Below, in pieces: positions 56,672 to 64,000 of a DNA stretch of 64,000 nt. This stretch comes from Njordibacter sp905182035 (GTDB lineage Bacteria > Pseudomonadota > Gammaproteobacteria > Pseudomonadales > Balneatricaceae): the NCBI RefSeq assembly GCF_047730075.1, contig NZ_CP159831.1, positions 744,001-808,000 on the forward strand. The letters are read 5' to 3'. Position 1 is the first letter of the stretch. Each line of letters opens with the position of its first letter. The translations under genes and the position numbers were made by a program. A model generated the notes under the pieces. That model had not been told where the DNA came from. It worked only from the letters and a program-made list of their open reading frames with translations, and searched no databases.

Positions 56672-57316
56672 ATGCCCAATAGCCTAACTATCGCATTATC
56701 TAAAGGCCGTATTTTAAAAGAAACCTTGCCCCTTTTTGCAAGTGCCGGCATAGAGCCTTTGGAAGATGTATATACCAGTCGTAAGTTGGTGTTTGAAACC
56801 ACCCAGCCTGGGGTGAGGTTTTTAGTGATTCGTGCGACAGATGTTCCCACCTATGTGTCATACGGTGCTGCAGATATGGGTGTGGCGGGTAAAGATGTTT
56901 TGCTAGAGCATGGTGGCGGTGGCTTATATGAGCCTTTAGATCTACAGATCTCTAAGTGTCGGTTGATGACTTGCGCCCCTGTTGGTGCTGCACCAGCGGG
57001 TAGACGTTTACGAGTGGCTTCTAAATTCGTCAATATCACCAAGGCCTATTTTGCTGAGCAAGGACAGCAAGTGGATATTATCAAACTATATGGGGCTATG
57101 GAATTGGCCCCTATTCTAGGCTTGGCTGATCAAATTGTGGATATTGTTGATACAGGCAATACCCTTAGGGCCAACGGCCTAGAACCGTTGGCAGAGATTG
57201 CAACAATAAGTAGTCGGTTAGTGGTTGGTCAAGCCTCTATGAAGCTTAAGCACGGCCGCATAGGTCCGCTTATTGAACAGTTGTCTGCGGCGGTCAACGC
57301 CATCCAAGGGCGTTAA
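56672..57316 (+). CDS. hisG: ATP phosphoribosyltransferase, short form, HisG
   Basis: 214 aa: the short HisG type, which lacks the C-terminal regulatory domain and works with HisZ (not in this window). LTIALSKGRILKETLPLFA, GAADMGVAGKDVLLEHG, and the PRPP-binding IVDIVDTGNTLRANGL are present. First step of histidine synthesis. hisD starts 1 bp after the stop. Confidence 0.96.
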   Translation: MPNSLTIALSKGRILKETLPLFASAGIEPLEDVYTSRKLVFETTQPGVRFLVIRATDVPTYVSYGAADMGVAGKDVLLEHGGGGLYEPLDLQISKCRLMTCAPVGAAPAGRRLRVASKFVNITKAYFAEQGQQVDIIKLYGAMELAPILGLADQIVDIVDTGNTLRANGLEPLAEIATISSRLVVGQASMKLKHGRIGPLIEQLSAAVNAIQGR

Positions 57317-57317
57317 C

Positions 57318-58625
57318 ATGCAGTGGCTCAAAGTTAATCGACTAGATACTCAACAGGCTAATTTTGAGGCTAAGCTTAACCATTTGCTTGGTTGGGAAAG
57401 TGTTTCTGATCAGCGGGTACAGAAAACTGTTGCGGATATTATTGAACGAGTAAGAGTGCAGGGTGATACGGCCTTATTACAACTGACTAACCAGCTGGAT
57501 CGCACACCGTTTAAAACTGCGGTGGAACTTGAGATACCTCAACAAAAACTTGAGCAAGCACTGGCTGATATTACTGACGGGGAACGGGAGGCCCTGCAAA
57601 CAGCTGCTGATCGTATTCGCTCCTACCACCAGCACCAAAAACAAGATTCGTGGAGTTATGTTGAAGCTGATGGCACCTTACTTGGCCAGCAAATCACTGC
57701 AATGGATCGTGTAGGTATTTATGTGCCGGGTGGCAAGGCGAGTTACCCCTCATCGGTACTCATGAATGCCATTCCTGCCAAGGTGGCTGGGGTGAAAGAA
57801 ATTATCATGACCGTACCGTTACCCAACGGCAAGGTTAACCCCCTAGTGCTGGCGGCGGCGGCTATTGCAGGTGTAGATCGTGTATTTGCCATTGGCGGTG
57901 CACAGGCTATTGCGGCCCTTGCTCACGGTACTTCTATGGTGCCAAAAGTAGATAAAATAGTGGGCCCGGGTAATATCTATGTTGCCACGGCAAAACGTGC
58001 GGTGTTTGGTACTTGTGGTATCGACATGATTGCTGGGCCGTCAGAAATTTTAGTCATTTGTGACGGTCAAACTAATCCAGACTGGGTAGCGATGGATTTG
58101 TTTTCCCAAGCGGAGCACGATGAGCAAGCCCAATCCATTTTGTTGTGCCCAGATAAAGATTACTTGGATCAGGTTGAGGCAAGCTTCAAAGCCCTGCTAC
58201 CTACGCTGGAACGTAGCAGTATTATCAAAGCTTCAATTGAAGACCGTGGTGCCCTTATTCATGTGACAGATATGCAAGAAGCCATTGATATTGCCAACCG
58301 TATTGCCCCTGAACACTTAGAGCTATCTGTGGCTGATCCTGAAGCCATGTTACCCAAAATACGCCATGCTGGTGCCATCTTTATGGGTCGTCATACAGCA
58401 GAAGCCTTAGGCGATTACTGTGCTGGGCCAAACCACGTACTGCCAACCTCTGGTACGGCGCGCTTCTCGTCACCCCTAGGTGTGTACGACTTCCAAAAGC
58501 GCTCGTCTTTGATTATGTTTTCACAACAAGGTGCCAGCGAAATGGGTAAAGTGGCATCGGTGTTGGCCCGAGGTGAAAGCCTAACAGCTCACGCGCGTTC
58601 TGCCGAATACCGTATCCTTGACTAA
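57318..58625 (+). CDS. hisD: histidinol dehydrogenase HisD
   Basis: 435 aa from the ATG at 57318, one base after hisG. Zinc enzyme for the last two steps of histidine synthesis: GIYVPGGKASYPSSVLMNAI, VGPGNIYVATAKRAVFG, SQAEHDEQAQSILL and APEHLELSV are characteristic. hisC, which often follows hisD, is not here; cmoB is convergent 27 bp away. Confidence 0.96.
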   Translation: MQWLKVNRLDTQQANFEAKLNHLLGWESVSDQRVQKTVADIIERVRVQGDTALLQLTNQLDRTPFKTAVELEIPQQKLEQALADITDGEREALQTAADRIRSYHQHQKQDSWSYVEADGTLLGQQITAMDRVGIYVPGGKASYPSSVLMNAIPAKVAGVKEIIMTVPLPNGKVNPLVLAAAAIAGVDRVFAIGGAQAIAALAHGTSMVPKVDKIVGPGNIYVATAKRAVFGTCGIDMIAGPSEILVICDGQTNPDWVAMDLFSQAEHDEQAQSILLCPDKDYLDQVEASFKALLPTLERSSIIKASIEDRGALIHVTDMQEAIDIANRIAPEHLELSVADPEAMLPKIRHAGAIFMGRHTAEALGDYCAGPNHVLPTSGTARFSSPLGVYDFQKRSSLIMFSQQGASEMGKVASVLARGESLTAHARSAEYRILD

Positions 58626-58652
58626 AGCCTTTGGCTTAGCGCCACTTAAGCT

Positions 58653-59624
58653 CTAGGGTTTGGTGGCCACTAAGGTAGCCCGCAAAGGTGCAGGGTGACC
58701 TTCTGCTGAAAAGTTGTGGTCGTTGGGGTCCAGAAAATCTGCTAAAGAGTGAAAGGTCATCCATTCTGTGGCTCTCTGTTCTTCTGTAGTGGTTTGATTA
58801 ATGTCCACCGTGCGCACATCCCGTAAGCCCAGCTTACGCAACATGTTCTCCAAAGCTTTTGTGCTGGGTAGAAACCAAACGTTAGCCATTTTTGCATAAC
58901 GTTCTGGTGGTACTAATATGGTGTCAATGTCACCTGGCACTACTAAGGTCTCCAATACCAATTCGCCGCCTGGGCGCAGGTAAGACATGAGTTCTTGAAT
59001 GTGATCGATGGGCGAGCGTCGGTGGTACAAAACACCTAAACAAAATACCGTATCAAAACTACCAAAGGCAGGTAAGTGCTCGCTGCGCAGGGGTAATAAA
59101 TGGGCGCCGTTGGCGGGTAGTAATCGTTGCACTGAGTGGAACTGGTAAAGAAAAATTCGTGTAGGATCAATGCCTAACGCGAGGCTAGCTCCAGCCCCTA
59201 ACATGCGGTACAAGAAGTAACCGTTGCCTGTGCCTATATCTAGTACCCGTCTGCCTTCTAGGGAACTAATGTGGGGTGCAATACGCTGCCACTTCCAGTC
59301 TGAATGCCACTCTGTTTCTATCCCTACACCCAGCAAGCTCCAAGGACCTTTGCGCCAAGGCATGAAGGCTTTGAGTTGCTGTGTATAGGCCGAATGATTC
59401 AACTCGAGAGTATTGGGTTTTGAAATACAGATGCTGTTATCTTTAAAATTATAGTTGGCATTGTCTAGTTGCGGCATGGCATTAAGAGCAGCGTCCCATT
59501 CACCAGAACGACCGTGACTTTTCTGCTCATAGTGCTGTTGCAAAGCTTGCCTTAACTCTGGGTGAAACTGCTCTAGATCCGTGTTTCTGGTGTGCTCAAA
59601 AAAAGCCTCTAAATTTATGCCCAT
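58653..59624 (-). CDS. cmoB: tRNA uridine-34 carboxymethyltransferase CmoB
   Basis: 323 aa from the ATG at 59624 (MGINLEAFF); the upstream extension overlaps cmoA and is not conserved. Class I methyltransferase fold using carboxy-SAM: RRVLDIGTGNGYFLYRMLGA, ALGIDPTRIFLYQF and FCLGVLYHRRSPIDH. Makes 5-oxyacetyluridine at the wobble position together with CmoA, 43 bp upstream. Confidence 0.94.
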   Translation of the reverse strand: MGINLEAFFEHTRNTDLEQFHPELRQALQQHYEQKSHGRSGEWDAALNAMPQLDNANYNFKDNSICISKPNTLELNHSAYTQQLKAFMPWRKGPWSLLGVGIETEWHSDWKWQRIAPHISSLEGRRVLDIGTGNGYFLYRMLGAGASLALGIDPTRIFLYQFHSVQRLLPANGAHLLPLRSEHLPAFGSFDTVFCLGVLYHRRSPIDHIQELMSYLRPGGELVLETLVVPGDIDTILVPPERYAKMANVWFLPSTKALENMLRKLGLRDVRTVDINQTTTEEQRATEWMTFHSLADFLDPNDHNFSAEGHPAPLRATLVATKP

Positions 59625-59667
59625 GGCTGTCTCGCAATTAAAATAGGGTGAAATAAGCTGACGAGAG

Positions 59668-60411
59668 TTATTTAAATGCCAGCAAGGCGCAAAAGTTAAA
59701 ACATTGCATACAGGTTTCAACGCGACTAAAGCCAGCATCAAGCAAACGTTGGCGATGTTGTTCTAGAGTGTTTGGCACCAAGACATTTTCTAAGGCTGCG
59801 CGTTTTTGTGCAATTTCAAGGTCGCTGTAACCTTGGTAGCGTTTAAAGTCATGGTATAGATTAACTTGTAATTCTTGCTGTTGTGGGTCGTCAAAACACA
59901 CTTTTTCAGCCAAAAGCAGTACCCCACCTCGGCGCATGCCAGCAGCAATATTTTTTAGAATACTAGGTCTTTCAATATCGGCAATAAATTGTAGGGTGAA
60001 ATTGAGAATGACCATGGATGCATTTTCTATGGCAGTGTCTTGCAGGTTTTGTTGACGAATCTCATAACTAGCTTGGCTGTGGTCGCGGGCCATGTTGTGT
60101 TGGCACCGGCTCACCATGGCAGCAGAGTTGTCTACGCCAATAATGTGAGCGTGGGCAGGTAGATTTTGGCGCAAGCGCAAGGTCATGGTGCCAAGGGAAC
60201 AGCCCAAGTCATAACATTGGCTATGGGGCTGGCCATACCGAGCAGCAAGCAGACCGACCACATCAAGCAAAAAGTTATAACCTGGTACCGAGCGCTGAAT
60301 CATATTTTCGAATACGTCAGCTACTTGGGCGTTAAATTCAAACGGAGCTGGTGCCTCAAGGGGTTGAGAGAAAATTGTGTCGTGTACTGGTGGTTTGGTA
60401 TTGTCAGTCAT
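59668..60411 (-). CDS. cmoA: carboxy-SAM synthase CmoA
   Basis: 247 aa from the ATG at 60411 (MTDNTKPPVHDTIF); the longer frame runs into the protease gene. SAM-binding motif CYDLGCSLGTMTLRLRQ, IIGVDNSAAMVSRC and VILNFTLQFI. Converts SAM and prephenate to carboxy-SAM, used by CmoB. Confidence 0.94.
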   Translation of the reverse strand: MTDNTKPPVHDTIFSQPLEAPAPFEFNAQVADVFENMIQRSVPGYNFLLDVVGLLAARYGQPHSQCYDLGCSLGTMTLRLRQNLPAHAHIIGVDNSAAMVSRCQHNMARDHSQASYEIRQQNLQDTAIENASMVILNFTLQFIADIERPSILKNIAAGMRRGGVLLLAEKVCFDDPQQQELQVNLYHDFKRYQGYSDLEIAQKRAALENVLVPNTLEQHRQRLLDAGFSRVETCMQCFNFCALLAFK

Positions 60412-60421
60412 AATAAGCCGC

Positions 60422-61570
60422 TTACTTAGCAGTTGGGCGAGTGCCAAGAGTGGCTGTGACAGTGTGTTTGTTGTCGCTGCGACGATAAGTGATGCTTAGC
60501 TCGCTTCCTGGGCTTAGATGGGTGACATAATTTAACGATTCATTCCAATCTTCAATTAGCCTGCCATCAAAATGAGTGATCAAATCCCCAGCCTTGAGCC
60601 CAACAATGTGGGCTGGACTGTTGGCGTAAACACCAGATAAAATGATGCCGGTATCTTGCCCTGAGGCAAAGGCATCCTGACTGTATTGGCGTTTAAAGAC
60701 GTTGAAATCGATGCCCAGCCAGCCCCGCACTACCTGGCCTTGGGATACGAGGCTGTGCAACACTTCAGAAGCAATATTAATAGGTATAGCGAGGCCTATG
60801 CCTTGGCTTCGAGAACTGGTAGATGAGCTGTAAAAGTGAGCTGTGTTGATGCCCACTAGCTCTCCTTGAGTATTGATTAGTGCTCCACCTGAGTTGCCAG
60901 CGTTAATGGCGGCATCAGTTTGAATGAAACTTTCAAAGGTGTTTAGGCCTAAACGATTGCGCTCTTTGCCGCTGATGATGCCCATAGAAACCGATTGACC
61001 TAACCCGTGGGGGTTGCCAATGGCAAAGACTAGGTCGCCTACACTCGAGTCTAGGTTAGTGGGGACTTTGGCTGGGGTTAAGTTATCCAGTTCTATTTTG
61101 ATGACGGCCAAGTCGGTAGCTGGGTCGGTGCCCACCAGCGTGGCTGGCGCAGAGCGGCCATCAGCCAAGCCTACCTGAATCCGTGCAGCGTTCTCAATGA
61201 CGTGATTGTTGGTGAGGATGTGGCCTTCTGAACTGGCAATAACACCAGACCCTAGATGGATTTCATTGGCACCGACGTCAATTAACTGCCCTTCTAATAA
61301 ACGGGCGTAGTGAGGGTCTTGTAATAGTGCGATACTGGCGGATGGTGTTGAGGTCTGGCTATATATACGCACCACTGAACCCATGGTGTCTTCAAGTAGG
61401 TCGGCATAGCTTTGTGGTGCATTAAGCTTGATGCTAGAAACACTCTCGGACCACAGAGGAATGCCTATTTTTTGTGATAGCCATTGTGGTGCAGCAAAAA
61501 TGAGCGTGATCGCCAATACTATGCCGGCAAGGGCAAAGCGCAATAAATACTTGATAAATGAACGGGTCAT
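60422..61570 (-). CDS. algW: DegS/AlgW-type periplasmic serine protease
   Basis: 382 aa. One N-terminal membrane anchor (LRFALAGIVLAITLIFAAP), a trypsin-like domain with the triad His (LTNNHVIENA), Asp (ATDLAVIKI) and Ser (AGNSGGALIN), and a single PDZ domain ending near residue 375. One PDZ plus an anchor places it with DegS/AlgW rather than DegP. It cleaves the anti-sigma factor in the envelope stress response when the PDZ binds unfolded outer-membrane protein tails. Called algW by similarity to Pseudomonas; degS would be equally acceptable. Confidence 0.88.
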   Translation of the reverse strand: MTRSFIKYLLRFALAGIVLAITLIFAAPQWLSQKIGIPLWSESVSSIKLNAPQSYADLLEDTMGSVVRIYSQTSTPSASIALLQDPHYARLLEGQLIDVGANEIHLGSGVIASSEGHILTNNHVIENAARIQVGLADGRSAPATLVGTDPATDLAVIKIELDNLTPAKVPTNLDSSVGDLVFAIGNPHGLGQSVSMGIISGKERNRLGLNTFESFIQTDAAINAGNSGGALINTQGELVGINTAHFYSSSTSSRSQGIGLAIPINIASEVLHSLVSQGQVVRGWLGIDFNVFKRQYSQDAFASGQDTGIILSGVYANSPAHIVGLKAGDLITHFDGRLIEDWNESLNYVTHLSPGSELSITYRRSDNKHTVTATLGTRPTAK

Positions 61571-61676
61571 GTCATTAAAGAGTCGTTGATGGCATAAAAA
61601 GGTTGGCAGATGTGTCTGTACTGCTTGGGTATAGTGTAAACTTTGGTGCAGTTAAAGGCAAAAAAACACTTGAGAT

Positions 61677-62444
61677 ATGTGGATGACTATTGAGCGTCAA
61701 GAATTAATGAGTTATTTGGATGGGTTGTTACAACCTGATCAATTTAACGACTATGCACCTAACGGTCTGCAGGTTGAAGGGGTGGAAAAAATACAACGAG
61801 TGGTGACTGGAGTGACTGCCAGTCAAGCCCTGATAGACCAAGCTATAGCACGTGGAGCAGATGTTTTATTGGTGCATCATGGGTATTTTTGGCGCAACGA
61901 AGGTAGCCCCTTAGTCGGTATCAAAAAGCATCGTATTAAGTCCTTGATGGTTCATGATATCAACTTAATGGCTTATCACTTGCCCCTAGACTGTCATCCT
62001 GAGTTAGGTAACAACGCCCAGTTGGGTAAGTTGATGGGTTGGGTGCCAGATGCACATATGCAGTCTAGCGGCGTTACGGGGCTTGGGTTATATGCTACGC
62101 TGCCAGCAGGCTGCACCGGCATTGAGGTGCAGCGACACCTTTCTCGCGTGTTGGGGCGCGAAGCACTGCACATTGATATCCCATCCAAGCCTATTAAACG
62201 TATTGGTTGGTGCACGGGAGGTGCGCAAGGCATGATCGAGCAGGCGGTAGCCTTAGGGCTAGATGCTTATGTGTCTGGTGAAATATCAGAGGCGACGGTG
62301 CATGTTGCGCGTGAAAACGGTGTGCATTATTTTGCTGCGGGGCATCATGCTACGGAGCGTTATGGGGCTATGGCCCTTGCTGCTCATTTACAGCAAGAGC
62401 TAGGTCTGGATTGTGAGTTTGTAGACGTGCCTAACCCCGCATAG
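61677..62444 (+). CDS. Nif3-like dinuclear metal centre protein (YbgI)
   Basis: 255 aa; ATG at 61677 or 61683. The NIF3 fold is indicated by DYAPNGLQVEG, VLLVHHGYFWRNEG (metal-binding HH), NLMAYHLPLDCHPELGNNAQ and the C-terminal HYFAAGHHATERYG with further His ligands. The family has been linked to GTP cyclohydrolase-like activity and metal handling; the cellular role is not settled. Divergent from the protease gene; its stop overlaps the zapG stop by 14 bp (convergent). Confidence 0.92.
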   Translation: MWMTIERQELMSYLDGLLQPDQFNDYAPNGLQVEGVEKIQRVVTGVTASQALIDQAIARGADVLLVHHGYFWRNEGSPLVGIKKHRIKSLMVHDINLMAYHLPLDCHPELGNNAQLGKLMGWVPDAHMQSSGVTGLGLYATLPAGCTGIEVQRHLSRVLGREALHIDIPSKPIKRIGWCTGGAQGMIEQAVALGLDAYVSGEISEATVHVARENGVHYFAAGHHATERYGAMALAAHLQQELGLDCEFVDVPNPA

Positions 62445-62958
62445 TGGGGATTACGTCGTCTAGGTCGGATGTGGGCGTTACGGGAATGTCGTAAGCTGGC
62501 GGGGCAGGAGGTTCTTGCTTAGATTTAAGGCCGTAGCGCTCGTCTAAGGTGCCGTGTTCTTTGGTAGCGCTGCTCGGTGCGTAATCCATTGGAGGGCGGA
62601 TGGTAGCCGCAGGCTCCGTTTGGTATTCTATAGTGCTTTCTGCTGGACCAGCGATTGTCTCTAAGCTACTAACTGTATCTGGGTCATCACATAAACTCTG
62701 AGCGCCTTTTGCTAATTGTTCGTGCACGTTACGGTAGCTGTCGGTTAGTTGATTAACGGCAGCGGCAGTATCAGCAAAGTGCAGGTTAACCTGCTCTTTG
62801 TATTCGGCCATTTCAGTGTGGGCAGTTTGTAGTTGGTTGCTGAGCTCGTTCTGTCGTTTGAGGTCGCTATTGTTATTGCGGCCCAATAAAAAACCCATAC
62901 CTAAACCAAGTAGTAGTAGTACCAACCAAAAAAACCAATCGTTGCTGAGCAAATCCAC
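62431..62958 (-). CDS. zapG: cell-envelope/division protein ZapG (YhcB, DUF1043)
   Basis: 175 aa. N-terminal membrane helix (WFFWLVLLLLGLGMGFLLGR), then a helical coiled-coil segment (LKRQNELSNQLQTAHTEMAE, then FADTAAAVNQLTDSYRNVHE) and a disordered Pro/Glu-rich end. YhcB in E. coli links cell elongation, division and envelope synthesis. It lies next to zapE, as in many gammaproteobacteria. Confidence 0.88.
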   Translation of the reverse strand: MDLLSNDWFFWLVLLLLGLGMGFLLGRNNNSDLKRQNELSNQLQTAHTEMAEYKEQVNLHFADTAAAVNQLTDSYRNVHEQLAKGAQSLCDDPDTVSSLETIAGPAESTIEYQTEPAATIRPPMDYAPSSATKEHGTLDERYGLKSKQEPPAPPAYDIPVTPTSDLDDVIPTMRG

Positions 62959-63081
62959 CAGCAGCTCCTTTCAATAAAGTGTCTCAGAAGCTAGTATTGT
63001 AATGGAATTAGTTCATTAGTACATCTCAGATATTACCCAACTCATTCATTTATTGACCATATCTACTATTTTGACTCATAT

Positions 63082-64000
63082 ATGCCTTCACCTATAGAGC
63101 AGTATCATAACGACCAGCAACAATCGGGATTTTCTGCAGACATTTCCCAAGCCAATGCTATAGAGCATTTGCAGCGACTTTACGTGGACCTATGTACACC
63201 TGAGAGAGGGCAATCTCGGCCTATTCAGTGGCCGCAGCGGCTAACTGCGTGGGTGGGTGGAAAACCTAAAAAAGAAATGGCAGCTAAAGGTTTGTATTTT
63301 TGGGGTGGGGTGGGGCGTGGTAAAACTTATCTTATGGATGTTTTTTACCAATGCCTACCGTTTGAAAGCAAGCAGCGCACCCACTTCCACCGTTTTATGC
63401 GCCATGTTCATAGCCGTTTAGCGGTTCATAAAGGGGTAAAGAATCCTTTATTAGTGGTGGCGCAGGAATTGGCAGATGAGTCTAGGGTTATCTGTTTTGA
63501 TGAATTTTTTGTTACCGACATTGCCGATGCCATGATTTTGGCTCAGTTGTTACAAAGCTTGTTTGACTTGGGAGTGGTGCTGGTGGCTACTTCTAATATA
63601 GAGCCCCAGGGTTTGTACGAGAATGGTTTACAAAGGCAGCGTTTTTTACCCGCTATTGCTTTGTTAGAGCAGCATACTGACATAGTGAATGTCGATGGCG
63701 GTGTCGATTATCGTTTACGTACATTGTCCCAGGCTGAGTTATATCACTGGCCTCTAGACGAAGCGGCGGACGTAAGTTTGGCCTCAAGCTTTGCTGCGCT
63801 GATACCTATGGCTGCAGAACCAAAACTGGTAGTCAGTTGCAACAAGGGCGGTGTTGTTAATGTTAATGGGCGTGACTTCACCTATATTATGCAGAGTGAT
63901 GACATTATTTGGCTCACCTTCGACCAGTTATGCGTTCAGCCTCGTTCGCAGAATGATTATCTAGAGTTGGCCTGTGAGTTTCATGGCTTAATTATTAGCA
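63082..64000 (+). CDS. zapE: cell division ATPase ZapE (AFG1 family), partial
   Basis: 306 codons seen, open at the right edge. ATG at 63082; no stop in frame to the end. AFG1-type ATPase: Walker A FWGGVGRGKTYLMD, the following HFHRFMRHVHSRL, Walker B SRVICFDEFFVTDI and sensor LVATSNIEPQGLYENGLQR. ZapE modulates the Z ring under low-oxygen or late-division conditions. E. coli ZapE is about 375 aa, so some 60-70 residues lie outside the window. Confidence 0.93.
   Translation, partial: MPSPIEQYHNDQQQSGFSADISQANAIEHLQRLYVDLCTPERGQSRPIQWPQRLTAWVGGKPKKEMAAKGLYFWGGVGRGKTYLMDVFYQCLPFESKQRTHFHRFMRHVHSRLAVHKGVKNPLLVVAQELADESRVICFDEFFVTDIADAMILAQLLQSLFDLGVVLVATSNIEPQGLYENGLQRQRFLPAIALLEQHTDIVNVDGGVDYRLRTLSQAELYHWPLDEAADVSLASSFAALIPMAAEPKLVVSCNKGGVVNVNGRDFTYIMQSDDIIWLTFDQLCVQPRSQNDYLELACEFHGLIIS

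Noticed and set aside
1..64000. tRNA, rRNA, insertion sequences and integrons
   Set aside because: No cloverleaf-like, ribosomal or transposase sequence was seen on either strand by reading; a dedicated scan was not possible.

Overview
The window is chromosomal DNA from a polarly flagellated gammaproteobacterium outside the Enterobacterales, most likely marine or aquatic; the order cannot be fixed from this sequence. The evidence is a Pseudomonas/Vibrio-type flagellar cluster (FlhF, FleN/FlhG, FliA, two sigma54 activators, FlgT/FlgP basal-body proteins) next to the usual gammaproteobacterial envelope block (rpoN-lptBAC-kdsCD-yrbG, mlaFEDC-ibaG-murA-hisGD) and a run of cmoBA, a DegS/AlgW protease, zapG and zapE. 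No tRNA, rRNA, insertion sequence, prophage or CRISPR array was seen.

Layout. 0-4.1 kb: a minus-strand metabolic cluster (coniferyl-aldehyde-type dehydrogenase, FAD amine/amino-acid oxidoreductase, gamma-butyrobetaine-hydroxylase-like dioxygenase). 4.2-6.6 kb: flgFGH behind its own sigma54 promoter, without flgBCDE before it or flgIJKL after it. 6.6-11.7 kb: a non-coding repeat patch, a near-consensus sigma28 promoter, flagellin, flaG, fliD and two tandem fliS genes. 11.8-14.6 kb: two sigma54 activators with no histidine kinase between them. 14.6-28.4 kb: fliEFGHIJ, fliK, fliLMNOPQR and flhB. 28.4-31.0 kb: two unrecognised genes, one an MGHH-repeat protein and one a membrane-anchored coiled-coil protein. 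31.1-35.8 kb: fumarase, nitroreductase, a DnaT-like/lambda-P-like pair and a PilZ/YcgR-like protein. 35.9-38.0 kb (minus): a LysM protein, flgT and flgP. 38.1-43.4 kb: flhA-flhF-fleN-fliA behind a strong sigma54 site. 43.4-52.1 kb (minus): darP, mgtE, ptsO, ptsN, rpoN, lptBAC, kdsCD and yrbG. 52.3-58.6 kb (plus): mlaFEDC, ibaG, murA and hisGD. 58.6-64 kb: cmoBA and the DegS-like protease (minus), nif3-like (plus), zapG (minus) and zapE, which runs off the right edge.

How it fits together. RpoN, FliA and two sigma54 activators are all encoded here, and sigma54 -24/-12 motifs can be read in front of flgF, fliD, the second activator gene, fliK and flhA, with a sigma28 motif before flagellin. The regulatory core looks reduced: the first activator is only AAA+ plus HTH with GAFSGA for GAFTGA, the second has an apparently inert receiver, and there is no FlrB/FleS kinase gene at the expected place.

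Most unusual content: (i) the MGHH-repeat protein, built from exact 28-residue modules and a 13-residue version of the same module lacking its middle; (ii) a domain shared between the flagellin variable region and the FliD cap, duplicated in FliD with an 87-bp nearly identical DNA stretch; (iii) FliK with about fifteen 8-residue repeats and FliH with a long acidic repeat tail; (iv) a phage-type helicase-loader pair in an ordinary chromosomal setting; (v) expected partners missing from conserved blocks (hpf, rapZ, mlaB). All family calls are from recognition of the translated sequence; no database search was run.
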